A stretch of 64,000 nt of DNA from CBDBIG01 sp965205845 [NCBI: bacterium] (GTDB taxonomy: Bacteria; SAR324), in NCBI GenBank assembly GCA_965205845.1, contig CBDBIG010000005.1, positions 558,001 to 622,000 on the forward strand, written 5' to 3'. Both the position numbers and the translations under genes were made by a program. Position 1 is the first letter of the stretch. Every line of letters begins with the position of its first letter. A model generated the notes under the pieces. It ran no database searches. It was given only the letters and a program-made list of their open reading frames with translations, and was not told the origin of the DNA. Positions 56,102 to 64,000 of this stretch are shown here, piece by piece.

Positions 56102-57775
56102 ATGTTTTTTGTGCTAGAATGTTCCAGGTTTGTGGCTGGTGCGTTGCTGTGGATGTTATCGCGGTCAAAAGGCGGTTTTATGGCATACGCCTGTGCTAGG
56201 ATGCATTCTACCTCCTTTTTTTTGCATGGCAAACGTGTGACGCAATCAATGTCTTTTTCGTTATCTCCCCCAAGTGCCCCTGTCGACCACCAAGTTCAGG
56301 TGGGTGATGTATTGTTTGTTGTGCTTAAAAACCTGTGTACGCTTCCCCATAGCGGGAGGATATTACGTGGCCTGATGCCTTATATGGATATTTGCAAGGC
56401 GACACAGATGTTTTTATTTACCGAACGCAGTCAGCATGAGCCATGGGAACCTACAAGTAGCCCTAGGGTAAAGTGGCAAGAGTTGGTGCATTGGAGCCAG
56501 CAGTCTCGTTTTCGTGGAGTGGCCTGTGCACGCGCCAACACCAGCGTGGCCGAGGTACAAGCAGCATTTGAAGAAGACCCACTGCATTTGGTAGAATGGG
56601 CTGCGAAGCGTTGGAAAGCAACCATTATTCAAAGTGCTGCTCCGTTTCGCCTGCAACCTTGCTTTGTGCCCAAGCCTTGGGGGCGTGAGGTGTGGCTCAC
56701 GGGGATTGAGAAACGTGGCATAGCCTTGGCGTGCGATGCACATGGAAGCACAAAGTTGCCCTATGCTTTGGGGCTTTTCCCTGCCCCACTCATGGGGATA
56801 GAAGGCGGGGTTGAACCCATTTTGCTCAAAATTTTAGAACCCGCGGCAGAAGATTCCCTGGGGGATTTGTACCTTGAGGTGCACAAGGAAAAATGGGAGG
56901 TTTACGTGGTGCTTTCGGTGAAAAAACGTGCGTGGCCCACAGGGGAAGGCCTGCTGTTAGCGGGGGTCGACCTTGAGTTGCAAACGGGATTGCAGAGCAA
57001 GTCGGCCACAAAATGGGAAGGCATTTATGAAAACGGCTTAAAAAAGAAAATCGAAGCCTACCAGAAGGTACGCCAAAAGTTGGATGCTTGGCTCGATGAA
57101 GAGATGGAAAAACATAACTTTGATGATTCGCAACGAGAGGCCCCTGGGCCTAGGCGCAAACTGCTGCTTAAAGCTCCCGCCGCGCTAAACGAGCAAGAGC
57201 AAACCTTGCGCAAAGACGTCGAGGGCATGTTGGGGCAAATCCCTTTAAAGCGTGGTGATATTGTGAGCCTGCCCCCCGGAGTATTGCACTCTTTGCGGCG
57301 TGGTATCCGGGTGGTGGAATTCCAAACCCCCACCTACGAACGCTGGATTGCCATGTTTAACCAAAAAACCCTAACCCAAGCCCACTGGGATACCAAAATG
57401 GCCTTGAAACATATGCGCAAAGCACCTTATTCCATACCCAAGGTAAAGGTACTTCAAAAAGAGGCGGATTGGAAAATGGAACAGGTGGTCGACTTTCCCC
57501 AATTCACCGTAACGCGTTTGCGGCTCAACCATGCTGGAGACGTTTATACCCCATCCATACCGCATAGTCTTGCGTATCAACTGGTGTTTGTCAGTGGTGG
57601 GGCGGGAATATTGCGTTGGGGCCAAGGAGAGCAAATGGTGCTTGAAGCAGAAGATGCTGTGTTTTTACCCCACGAAATAGGCAAGTTTGAGGTACAATCG
57701 ACCTCTGCCAAAGGGATGTCTGTGCTATTTGCCACCCCCAAAATACAGATGCAAGCCGCATCTGCCGCCAGTTAG
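56102..57775 (+). CDS. Cupin protein resembling class I mannose-6-phosphate isomerase
   Basis: 557 residues as an open frame; an ATG at 56249 (MSFSLSPPSAPVD) may be the true start. PMI-like segments are CFVPKPWGREVWLTG, LYLEVHKEKWEVYVVL and KRGDIVSLPPGVLHSLRRGI, the last with the metal-site His. A second cupin-like half follows (VYTPSIPHSLAYQLVF; EDAVFLPHEIGKFEV). A charged helical insert (310-380) separates the first strands. Mannose-6-phosphate isomerisation is not assured. It is followed after 3 bp by the LD-carboxypeptidase gene, so both are probably translated together. Confidence 0.65.
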   Translation: MFFVLECSRFVAGALLWMLSRSKGGFMAYACARMHSTSFFLHGKRVTQSMSFSLSPPSAPVDHQVQVGDVLFVVLKNLCTLPHSGRILRGLMPYMDICKATQMFLFTERSQHEPWEPTSSPRVKWQELVHWSQQSRFRGVACARANTSVAEVQAAFEEDPLHLVEWAAKRWKATIIQSAAPFRLQPCFVPKPWGREVWLTGIEKRGIALACDAHGSTKLPYALGLFPAPLMGIEGGVEPILLKILEPAAEDSLGDLYLEVHKEKWEVYVVLSVKKRAWPTGEGLLLAGVDLELQTGLQSKSATKWEGIYENGLKKKIEAYQKVRQKLDAWLDEEMEKHNFDDSQREAPGPRRKLLLKAPAALNEQEQTLRKDVEGMLGQIPLKRGDIVSLPPGVLHSLRRGIRVVEFQTPTYERWIAMFNQKTLTQAHWDTKMALKHMRKAPYSIPKVKVLQKEADWKMEQVVDFPQFTVTRLRLNHAGDVYTPSIPHSLAYQLVFVSGGAGILRWGQGEQMVLEAEDAVFLPHEIGKFEVQSTSAKGMSVLFATPKIQMQAASAAS

Positions 57776-57778
57776 CCC

Positions 57779-58792
57779 ATGGTTTTTTCGACATCCCCGC
57801 CTGCCCAAGCGTTGCGCTTGCCTCCCGCCTTGCAGGTTAACGACGAGGTGGCACTTTTTTCCCCCAGTTCCCATACCCCAGGCAAGCATCCTGCCATACC
57901 CGCGGGGGTGCTGGAGACGTTGCAAGAATGGGGGTTGCGCGTGCGCGTGCCCAAGCCGCCAAAACGCCATTTGTATTTGGCAGGCAACGATGCATGGCGG
58001 GCACAAGAATTCACAGAATACTACATGGACCCCAGCATTAAAGCACTGTTTGCAACCCGTGGAGGCTACGGTACTGCGCGCATGTTGCCCTGGTTAAATC
58101 CCAGCCAATTGGCCAAAGCGGCCCCCAAGGCCGTGGTAGGAATGAGCGATGTGACCGCTTTGTTTTGTTGGTTGAAGAGCCAGCTGCAAGTAGGTGCCTT
58201 GCATGGGCCTTGCTTATGCTCCCCCACAACCATGCAATCTGCCCATTATCAAAAAGATTTAGCCAGTCTGCATGCACGCTTGTTTTTTCCTGAGCGCCAA
58301 CACACCTTACCTGCTAAGGTGTTACACTGGCCATCGCGCAAAATTACCAACACGCCCCGCACGGGCGTGCAAAATGGCCAGCATTCCACAAAAATTTATG
58401 GTACACTCACGGGCGGTTGCCTGACGGTATTGGCTTCCTTGAGTGGATGTGCCTGGGCCTTAAAAGCACGCGGCAGTATTTTGCTGCTTGAAGACGTGGG
58501 AGAAAGGCCCTACCGTTTAGATCGATGCTTGACCCAGCTGCGCCAAAGTGGTGCATTGGAAGGCGTGTGTGCGGTGGTTTTTGGATGGTTTTCGGGTTGT
58601 GCCGAACCCCAATCCCCTGCGTTGTTACAGGAGATGTGGCGCGATGTGCTTGCGGATGCCCCTTTTGCCGTGGCACAGCACGCCGCCCTTGGGCACGGGA
58701 CACCTAATTGTACTGTGCCTTTAGGCAGACCTGCAACACTCGAATTCTTGAGCAAATCAAGCCTCAACGCCGACTGTGCACTGGTGGTATAA
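57779..58792 (+). CDS. LD-carboxypeptidase, peptidase family S66
   Basis: 337 residues. Catalytic Ser123 lies in VVGMSDVTAL, Glu238 in LLLEDVGERPYRLDR and His306 in ALGHGTPNC, the S66 triad. The N-terminal strand DEVALFSPSS and the nucleophile domain RGGYGTARMLPWL are typical. The family includes cytosolic LdcA, which trims the terminal D-Ala from recycled murein tetrapeptides, and MccF-type immunity proteins. No signal peptide is seen, fitting murein recycling. It starts 3 bp after the cupin gene. Confidence 0.92.
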   Translation: MVFSTSPPAQALRLPPALQVNDEVALFSPSSHTPGKHPAIPAGVLETLQEWGLRVRVPKPPKRHLYLAGNDAWRAQEFTEYYMDPSIKALFATRGGYGTARMLPWLNPSQLAKAAPKAVVGMSDVTALFCWLKSQLQVGALHGPCLCSPTTMQSAHYQKDLASLHARLFFPERQHTLPAKVLHWPSRKITNTPRTGVQNGQHSTKIYGTLTGGCLTVLASLSGCAWALKARGSILLLEDVGERPYRLDRCLTQLRQSGALEGVCAVVFGWFSGCAEPQSPALLQEMWRDVLADAPFAVAQHAALGHGTPNCTVPLGRPATLEFLSKSSLNADCALVV

Positions 58793-58910
58793 AAAATGCT
58801 CACGGAGGACACGTTTTTATGGGCAAAAATGTGAGCGAAGACTACTCGTTTTTGAGCTGTTATTTTTAATAACCCAAAAGTTTTTTACACGGGGTAATGA
58901 GTTAGGAATC

Positions 58911-59246
58911 ATGCAAATACGAATGCAAATCAAACAACGCGGCCTTATTTTCACTATTTTATGCCTTGCCATGGGCTTGCTGGGCAATGCTGCTTTTGCA
59001 AATGGTAAAGCACTTTATACCAGTAAGGGTTGCCCTGCTTGCCATGGCCCTAAGGGTGGGACATCGCTGGTCCCCAATTACCCCAAAATTAATGGGCAAA
59101 ATGCGCCTTACCTTGTGGCGCAACTCAAGGCCTTTAAATCGCAGCAACGTAAAGGCGGGCAGTCGGCGTTAATGTGGGGGCTGGCCGCGCAGTTGAGCGA
59201 GGGTGACATGAAGCAGATTGCGCAATGGCTGGCCAAGCAAAAGTAA
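58911..59246 (+). CDS. Small periplasmic cytochrome c (class I, c553-like)
   Basis: 111 residues from the ATG at 58911. The signal peptide ends in GNAAFA. The haem motif CPACH follows GKALYTSKG. The next segment, YPKINGQNAPYLVAQLKAF, is typical of short c553/c4-half cytochromes, and the Met in SALMWGLAAQL is the likely sixth ligand. It would shuttle electrons in the periplasm. The last ~52 codons plus ~40 bp downstream are duplicated directly after the gene. A related cytochrome gene follows 316 bp later. Confidence 0.9.
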   Translation: MQIRMQIKQRGLIFTILCLAMGLLGNAAFANGKALYTSKGCPACHGPKGGTSLVPNYPKINGQNAPYLVAQLKAFKSQQRKGGQSALMWGLAAQLSEGDMKQIAQWLAKQK

Positions 59247-59284
59247 AGGTGGCTCTGGTTGGAATCCTAAAGACCTCGACACTT

Positions 59285-59460
59285 AATGGGCAAAACGCGC
59301 CTTACCTTGTGGCGCAACTCAAGGCCTTTAAATCGCAGCGAACGTAAAGGCGGGCAGTCGGCGTTAATGTGGGGGCTGGCCGCGCAGTTCGAGCGAGGGT
59401 TTCATGAAGCAGATTGCGCAATGGCTGGCCAAGCAAAAGTAAAGGTGGTGCTAGCTGGAA
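59285..59460 (+). pseudogene. Duplicated 3' fragment of the preceding cytochrome c gene
   Basis: From 59285 the sequence repeats the last part of the cytochrome gene at a distance of 194 bp (AATGGGCAAAACGCGCCTTA against the original at 59091), through the stop and into GGAATCCTAAAGACC. Small indels break the frame (AACGTAAAGG, GTTCGAGCGAGG). There is no haem motif, so it is a dead fragment. Confidence 0.85.
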
Positions 59461-59562
59461 TCCTAAAGACCCCCAGCCTTGCATTTGCCATGGTAAATGC
59501 GCTAGTAGATGGGTATCCTACCGACGACAAAATGCAAATCTCAAAAGGTATTATTAGAGACG

Positions 59563-59898
59563 ATGGCAAGAAAATACAGCAAACACATGCTGCTGGCATT
59601 CCTTACTGGAATTATGCTGGGGTTTTTAGTGCTCCCCGCTTGGGGTAACGCGCAAGGTGAGCGTTTGTACCAAACACAGGGGTGTGCGATCTGTCATGGC
59701 AAAGGCGGTGCTCGGCCAATAGCGGGTTTAGTTCCTAAACTGGCAGGGCAAAATGCAGAGTATTTGATACTGCAACTAAGGGAGTTTAAGGCGACCAAGC
59801 GTACAGGGGCGGGTGCTCAAGCCATGTGGACTTTTGCTCAATCTTTGAGCCAAAACGACATCCGTCTCATTTCAGATTACCTGGAAAAATCCAAATAA
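59563..59898 (+). CDS. Second small periplasmic cytochrome c
   Basis: 111 residues from the ATG at 59563. A signal peptide (MLLAFLTGIMLGFLVLPAWG) precedes QGERLYQTQGCAICHGKGG, giving the haem site CAICH. PKLAGQNAEYLILQLREFKA matches the first cytochrome, and the Met in AQAMWTFAQSL is the likely axial ligand. The two genes look like ancient tandem paralogues. They may be electron carriers for the same periplasmic enzyme, which is not in the window. Confidence 0.88.
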   Translation: MARKYSKHMLLAFLTGIMLGFLVLPAWGNAQGERLYQTQGCAICHGKGGARPIAGLVPKLAGQNAEYLILQLREFKATKRTGAGAQAMWTFAQSLSQNDIRLISDYLEKSK

Positions 59899-60019
59899 GC
59901 AGGACAAATCCCCTGCAATAATGCCTTGATTTTTTTTGCATTGCGAACCCCTTTCATAGGGTTTGCTTTCTAACCAACGCAAAACGCGTGTTGCAAAATG
60001 CACCCGCTTGCCCTGCCCT

Positions 60020-60529
60020 ATGTTACAAAGAGGGAACCCCCCATCTTGCGCCCTCGTTTTTAAGGTGCGCGACCACGAACTTGATCAATACGGCGTGGTG
60101 AATAACGCTGTGTATTTGAATTACCTAGAGCATACCCGCCACAGTTTTTTGTATGGGATTGGCCTCGATGCCGCCTTTGTTGCTGCCCAAGGGCGCTCCT
60201 TGGCACTGTCGGAGGTCCGTTGCCGTTATTTGGCTCCTTTGTGCTCGCGGCAGTTGTTCTGCTCGCTGTTGTGGGTTGATACGCTAAGCGGCGCACGGGT
60301 GGTGTTTGAACAACGCTTAATGCCCATACAAGCCAACGCTGAATCCACCTTCAAATCCCAGGGCAGTGAAGATTTTGAAAAGGTATCGACCGCCACCGTC
60401 ATGGCATTGGCCAACATGGATAAACCCCTTTTACAGGCATGGACCACAGCGGTTTTCTTAAACGAGGCAAGGCGCCCAATGCGCATTCCTGAACCGTGGC
60501 GCAGTCAATTTTCCGCTTGCATCGTCTAA
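60020..60529 (+). CDS. Hotdog-fold acyl-CoA thioesterase (4-HBT/ALT-like)
   Basis: 169 residues from the ATG at 60020; a TTG at 59963 is also in frame. The signature KVRDHELDQYGVVNNAVYLN followed by LEHTRHSFL is the 4-hydroxybenzoyl-CoA thioesterase active-site region, and the form ELDQYGVVNNAVY recalls plant plastid acyl-lipid thioesterases. It likely hydrolyses an acyl-CoA or acyl-ACP; the substrate is unknown. Its stop is within the ribosome-binding site of cofE (TCTAAAGGAG), so the two are translationally linked. Confidence 0.8.
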   Translation: MLQRGNPPSCALVFKVRDHELDQYGVVNNAVYLNYLEHTRHSFLYGIGLDAAFVAAQGRSLALSEVRCRYLAPLCSRQLFCSLLWVDTLSGARVVFEQRLMPIQANAESTFKSQGSEDFEKVSTATVMALANMDKPLLQAWTTAVFLNEARRPMRIPEPWRSQFSACIV

Positions 60530-60543
60530 AGGAGTACCCCGCT

Positions 60544-61338
60544 TTGTCTAACCCCGTGTGCATTTACCCCTTGGTGGGATTGCCCGAGATAAGCCCTCAA
60601 ACCGATTTGGGCGAACTGCTGCATGCAGGCCTAACAAAGGCGCAATGCTGGCCATTACAACCAGACGATGTGCTATGCGTGGCGCAAAAAGTGGTTTCTA
60701 AAGCCGAGGGACGGGTGGTGGATTTGATGGACGTCAAGCCGAGTACCTTTGCCCACTGCTGGGCCCAGCAATGGGGGCGCGATCCACGCTTGATCGAACT
60801 GGTGCTCCAAGAAAGCGTACGGATCGTACGCCAAGATCGTGGGGTATTGATTGTGGAAACGCGACACGGCTTGGTGTGCGCCAATGCGGGGGTTGATCTT
60901 TCCAATACGGGTTCGCACAAAGAGATGGCCGTGTTGCTGCCTAAGGATGCCAATGCTTCTGCACAACGCTTGCACACGCAACTCACAGGGCGTCTTGGTA
61001 AACCCACCCGCTTAGGGGTGCTGATTGCCGATTCCTTTGGGCGCCCTTGGCGCGTGGGTTTAACCCAGGTAGTCATTGGGGCTGCAGGCATGCCGTTGTT
61101 GCATGATTTGCGCGAAGCGTGTGACACAAATGACCGCCCTTTGCAATCCACTCAAATTTGCATTGCAGATGAATTGGCAGGCGCGGCAGATTTGGTATGC
61201 GGCAAAACCAAGGCGTTGCCTGCAGCATTGATCCGTGGCTATGTATGGCCATTGCAAACCCCACAGGCAAGCAAGCCTGCACCCACTTACACAGGCAGCG
61301 ATTTAATCCGCCCCGCCCCGCATGATTTGTTTCGTTAG
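60544..61338 (+). CDS. cofE: Coenzyme F420-0:L-glutamate ligase CofE
   Basis: 264 residues from a TTG at 60544, chosen because AAAGGAG lies just upstream and overlaps the previous stop; an in-frame GTG at 60496 would run into the thioesterase gene. CofE motifs are VLCVAQKVVSKAEGRVV, GLVCANAGVDLSNTG and VLIADSFGRPWRVGLTQVVI. It adds glutamates to F420-0 with GTP. There is no C-terminal nitroreductase domain as in actinobacterial FbiB. With cofG 1.7 kb downstream it shows that the organism makes F420. Confidence 0.93.
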   Translation: MSNPVCIYPLVGLPEISPQTDLGELLHAGLTKAQCWPLQPDDVLCVAQKVVSKAEGRVVDLMDVKPSTFAHCWAQQWGRDPRLIELVLQESVRIVRQDRGVLIVETRHGLVCANAGVDLSNTGSHKEMAVLLPKDANASAQRLHTQLTGRLGKPTRLGVLIADSFGRPWRVGLTQVVIGAAGMPLLHDLREACDTNDRPLQSTQICIADELAGAADLVCGKTKALPAALIRGYVWPLQTPQASKPAPTYTGSDLIRPAPHDLFR

Positions 61339-61494
61339 AAGCAGGGAATTGGCAATCCATACGTGCCGCTGAGTGCTGTGCCTTCACCCTTGAAGGTGAC
61401 TTGCCCTACCAAAAAAAACCGTGCATAGTCGGGTGTGTGCACAAGGTGATAATAGATTGAAACATTGGCACTCGTCGCAAGTGAAAGGGCATTT

Positions 61495-62403
61495 ATGGCA
61501 CAAACACTAGGGTTTATTGGGGTGGGGACCATGGGGGGGCACATGGCTGCCAACTTGGTCAAGGCAGGGTTTTCCGTGCTGGCTTACGATACCAACCCAG
61601 CGCAACTAGAAACCGTAACAACCCAAGGTATCCAAGGTGCTCAAGGCGTTGCGCAGCTTGCCCAACAATGTAAGGTTGTGTTCACCTGCTTACCCAACGA
61701 TGACGCCGTCAAAAGCGTTTACCTTGGGACACAAGGCTTAAGCACCCAATTGACCGCAGGCAGTATCACTTGCGACTTTTCAACGGTGTCGCCCGAAACG
61801 GCCCAGCGCTTGGCTCAAGAAGCCCAAAATAAGCAACTCCTTCATCTAGAGGCACCCATGCTGGGTTCAAAGCCCCAGGCAGAAAATGGGGACCTGTTTT
61901 TTATTATTGGCGGAAAAAAAGCGCATGTCGACACCCTTGAACCGATGCTAAAAGCCATGAGCCGCTTGTGGCGGGTGGTGGGGGAGTGTGGGATGGGAGC
62001 AAAAATAAAGCTGCTGCACAATGCCGTGGGTGCCTTTAATTACACGGCCGTAGCACAAGCACTTGGTATGTGTGTTGCCACCAACATTGATTTACAAACT
62101 TTTTACGAGGTGGTTTGCAGTGGAGGCGGGATGGCCTATGGCAATTATTTTGAGCGTAAGGTGCCCAGTATAATTGCACAAGATTTTTCACCGCGCTTTC
62201 AGCTGAAATTGGCTGCAAAGGATAGCAAATTGGCCAAGGATCTGCTCGATTCTGCAGGATTTGAAGCCCCACTTTTGGAGGAAGGCAGAAGGTATTTGAA
62301 CGAGGCCATGGAGGCAGGTTGGGGAGAAGAGGATGCCTCGGTGGTGACACGGTTGGTGGAAAAGGAGCTGGGCGAATCCATTTTGCAAAAACCCTCGCGT
62401 TGA
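61495..62403 (+). CDS. 3-hydroxyisobutyrate dehydrogenase-family (beta-hydroxyacid) oxidoreductase
   Basis: 302 residues from the ATG at 61495 with AAAGGG upstream. The Rossmann motif is LGFIGVGTMGGHMAANL. The substrate loop CDFSTVSPETAQRLA and the catalytic lysine region GMGAKIKLLHNAV (family GAGxxxKxxxN) are followed by the helical domain with FQLKLAAKDSKLAKDL. Family members oxidise or reduce small hydroxy acids or semialdehydes (glyoxylate, succinic semialdehyde) with NAD(P). It lies between cofE and cofG but has no F420-binding signature, so a role in F420 synthesis is not implied. Confidence 0.9.
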   Translation: MAQTLGFIGVGTMGGHMAANLVKAGFSVLAYDTNPAQLETVTTQGIQGAQGVAQLAQQCKVVFTCLPNDDAVKSVYLGTQGLSTQLTAGSITCDFSTVSPETAQRLAQEAQNKQLLHLEAPMLGSKPQAENGDLFFIIGGKKAHVDTLEPMLKAMSRLWRVVGECGMGAKIKLLHNAVGAFNYTAVAQALGMCVATNIDLQTFYEVVCSGGGMAYGNYFERKVPSIIAQDFSPRFQLKLAAKDSKLAKDLLDSAGFEAPLLEEGRRYLNEAMEAGWGEEDASVVTRLVEKELGESILQKPSR

Positions 62404-62467
62404 ATTCCTTCACAAGAAAATGCGGCGCATGTTTTGGCATGGCTGTGTCCTTCCCAAATGGGACAAT

Positions 62468-62567
62468 AATCCCCCAAACAACACCCTTGTACAAAGGCCT
62501 TTCTTGGTAGTTGCCTCAATCCCCCAAACAACACCCTTGTACAAAGGCCTTTCTTGGTAGTTGCCTC
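62468..62567. repeat. 50-bp direct tandem repeat, 2 copies
   Basis: CCCCCAAACAACACCCTTGT and the following bases occur at 62471 and again at 62521, identical over about 50 bp, just after the dehydrogenase gene. Confidence 0.9.
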
Positions 62568-62693
62568 CTGAAAAGGAAGTGCGTCATGGCAAAAATTTTG
62601 GTGCCATAAAAACACGGCACAACCAAATATGCAACACACCAGTCTTAGTGCACAAGCTGCCCCAAGCGAGTACCCACTTGTCGCATTGGCGGT

Positions 62694-63077
62694 TTGTTTT
62701 ACCACCCACCTTGAAGGCAAGCACATGAGCGGACATCATCCTACCTGAGGAAGCGTTGCGTGCTTTGCGTTTGGGCGAAGCGAGCACCGCTTGTTTTACC
62801 ACCCACCTTGAAGGCAAGCACATGAGCGGACATCATCCTACCTGAGGAAGCGTTGCGTGCTTTGCGTTTGGGCGAAGCGAGCACCGCTTGTTTTACCACC
62901 CACCTTGAAGGCAAGCACATGAGCGGACATCATCCTACCTGAGGAAGCGTTGCGTGCTTTGCGTTTGGGCGAAGCGAGCACCGCTTGTTTTACCACCCAC
63001 CTTGAAGGCAAGCACATGAGCGGACATCATCCTACCGAGGAAGCGTTGCGTGCTTTGCGTTTGGGCGAAGCGAGCAC
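62694..63077. repeat. Tandem array, 97-bp unit, 4 copies, duplicating the cofG start region
   Basis: TTGTTTTACCACCCACCTTG starts each copy, and the start codon ATGAGCGGACATCATCCTACC recurs at 62725, 62822, 62919 and 63016 in that register. Copies 1-3 carry an extra T (CCTACCTGAGG) that creates a stop after seven codons. The last copy reads CCTACCGAGG and opens into cofG. Confidence 0.95.
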
Positions 63078-64000
63078 GACGCAGGCGGCCGCATTAATGG
63101 CGCTAAGGGGCAAACGTCTCAAGGCACTGATGCACGCGGCCCAATCCGTGCGTCAGCAAGGTTTTGGTGCGGTGGCCACCTATTCGCGCAAGGTGTTTAT
63201 CCCCCTAACCACGTATTGCCGAGACGATTGCGGCTATTGTACTTTTAAACGCGACCCAGGCCAAGCTGGGGCGGGCTATTTGTCGCCCCAGCAAGTCTTG
63301 CAGATTGCCACCCAAGGTAAGGCGCTGGGTTGCAAAGAGGCACTGTTTAGTTTGGGCGACAAACCCGAACTGCGTTTTGCCAAGGTACGTCAAGAACTAA
63401 GGGACTTGGGTTACTGCCGCACTCACGACTATCTGGTGGAGATATGTCAAATGGTATGGGAAAAAACGGGGCTGGCGCCGCATCCTAACCCAGGGGTAAT
63501 GAGCCAAAAAGACATGGCCTTGCTTAAGCCTTTTAGCCCAAGCATGGGGATGATGCTCGAGAACCTTTCACCACGAATGTGCAAAACAGGCATGCCTCAC
63601 GCCCACGCTCCTGATAAAGTTCCGGGTGCAAGGCTGGCGATGCTGCGCTTTGCGGGACGCTTACACGTGCCTTTTACCACAGGCATTTTGGTGGGCATTG
63701 GTGAAACCCCCGAAGAACGCGTACAAGCACTGCTTGCCATTGCCCAACATCAGCTGCGTTGGGGCAACATTCAAGAGGTAATTGTTCAAAATTTTCGGGC
63801 CAAAGCAGGGATTCCCATGGCAACACACCCCCATTGCAATACCGAAGAATTGTTGGCTGTGATTGCCGTGGCGCGTTTACTACTAGGTCCCAACATGAGC
63901 ATTCAAGCACCGCCCAATTTAACACCGCCCGCGCAACGCCATTTGTTGTTGCGTGCTGGTGCCAACGATTGGGGTGGGGTTTCGCCCTTAACCCCCGATC
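63016..64000 (+). CDS. cofG: 7,8-didemethyl-8-hydroxy-5-deazariboflavin synthase, CofG part (3' end outside window)
   Basis: 328 codons are open to the right edge. The radical-SAM motif CRDDCGYC (Cys68, Cys72, Cys75) follows KVFIPLTTY. Other CofG segments are ALFSLGDKPELRFAKV, GMMLENLSPRMC, FTTGILVGIGETPEERVQAL and the terminal GANDWGGVSPLTPD. With CofH it makes the deazaflavin ring of F420 from tyrosine and a riboflavin precursor. Whether it is a separate CofG or the first half of a fused FbiC cannot be seen. The start region is the fourth copy of a tandem array. Confidence 0.93.
   Translation, partial: MSGHHPTEEALRALRLGEASTTQAAALMALRGKRLKALMHAAQSVRQQGFGAVATYSRKVFIPLTTYCRDDCGYCTFKRDPGQAGAGYLSPQQVLQIATQGKALGCKEALFSLGDKPELRFAKVRQELRDLGYCRTHDYLVEICQMVWEKTGLAPHPNPGVMSQKDMALLKPFSPSMGMMLENLSPRMCKTGMPHAHAPDKVPGARLAMLRFAGRLHVPFTTGILVGIGETPEERVQALLAIAQHQLRWGNIQEVIVQNFRAKAGIPMATHPHCNTEELLAVIAVARLLLGPNMSIQAPPNLTPPAQRHLLLRAGANDWGGVSPLTPD

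Noticed and set aside
61495-62403. The dehydrogenase between cofE and cofG as an F420-dependent enzyme
   Set aside because: It has a standard NAD(P) Rossmann motif and 3-hydroxyisobutyrate dehydrogenase signatures, with no F420-binding fold.

Overview
The window is a chromosomal segment of a Gram-negative, flagellated bacterium. The supporting genes are lipid A acyltransferase (lpxA), flagellar switch proteins (fliN, fliG), two outer-membrane beta-barrel type proteins and c-type cytochromes. The ribosomal block reads L25, Pth, S6, S18, L9, DnaB, with no priB between S6 and S18. That order recalls Deltaproteobacteria-like lineages more than typical Beta- or Gammaproteobacteria, but this is an inference from gene order and I do not assign a taxon. 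Coenzyme F420 genes (cofE, cofG) are present, which is uncommon in Gram-negative bacteria.

Layout. 1-5.8 kb: end of a HAD hydrolase, fliN, and a minus-strand replication/translation operon (rplY-pth-rpsF-rpsR-rplI-dnaB). 5.9-11.7 kb: lpxA, argJ, a GST-kappa/HCCA-isomerase type protein, mreB and a LeuB-family dehydrogenase. 11.8-15.6 kb: a 20-G homopolymer, then a CUT1 sugar ABC transporter (permease, Tat-exported binding protein, permease) with no ATPase gene. 15.6-18.9 kb: a decayed mobile island with an HTH regulator, a coiled-coil protein, a frameshifted BRCT gene and a tyrosine recombinase broken by at least three frameshifts. 18.9-25 kb: a DsbA-like protein, a possible non-coding RNA, an IHF/HU protein, serA, menA and leuA. 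25-31.6 kb: RNase E/G, recA and a voltage-gated-type cation channel. 31.7-36.9 kb: a CoA-transferase pair whose alpha subunit carries an in-frame TGA, a pentapeptide-repeat protein, fliG and a CAT-anticodon tRNA. 37-41.2 kb: two envelope proteins, a phosphopantetheinyl transferase and a membrane protein with a possible SPOR domain. 41.4-48.5 kb: a complete minus-strand pstSCAB-phoU phosphate uptake operon with enlarged PstC and PstA. 49-56 kb: a lipoprotein, queG, a zapB-like gene, an orphan, an enoyl-CoA hydratase and speA. 56-64 kb: a cupin phosphomannose-isomerase-like protein, LD-carboxypeptidase, two small cytochromes c, a hotdog thioesterase, cofE, a beta-hydroxyacid dehydrogenase and the start of cofG, cut by the window edge.

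The most unusual signal is a recurrent class of locus-specific tandem arrays. The units are mostly 80-97 bp in 2-8 copies and have no sequence in common from locus to locus that I can see. Five arrays sit in the intergenic space between convergent genes: mreB/leuB-like, ihf/serA, rne/recA, gctB/pentapeptide and queG/zapB. Four of these five contain duplicated 3' ends of a neighbouring gene. Another array lies upstream of fliG, and one has quadruplicated the translation start of cofG, with a one-base difference that closes the first three copies as seven-codon mini-ORFs. Looser duplications of gene 3' ends occur after the channel gene (80 bp) and the first cytochrome c (194 bp). These arrays are neither CRISPRs nor REP/BIME-type elements.
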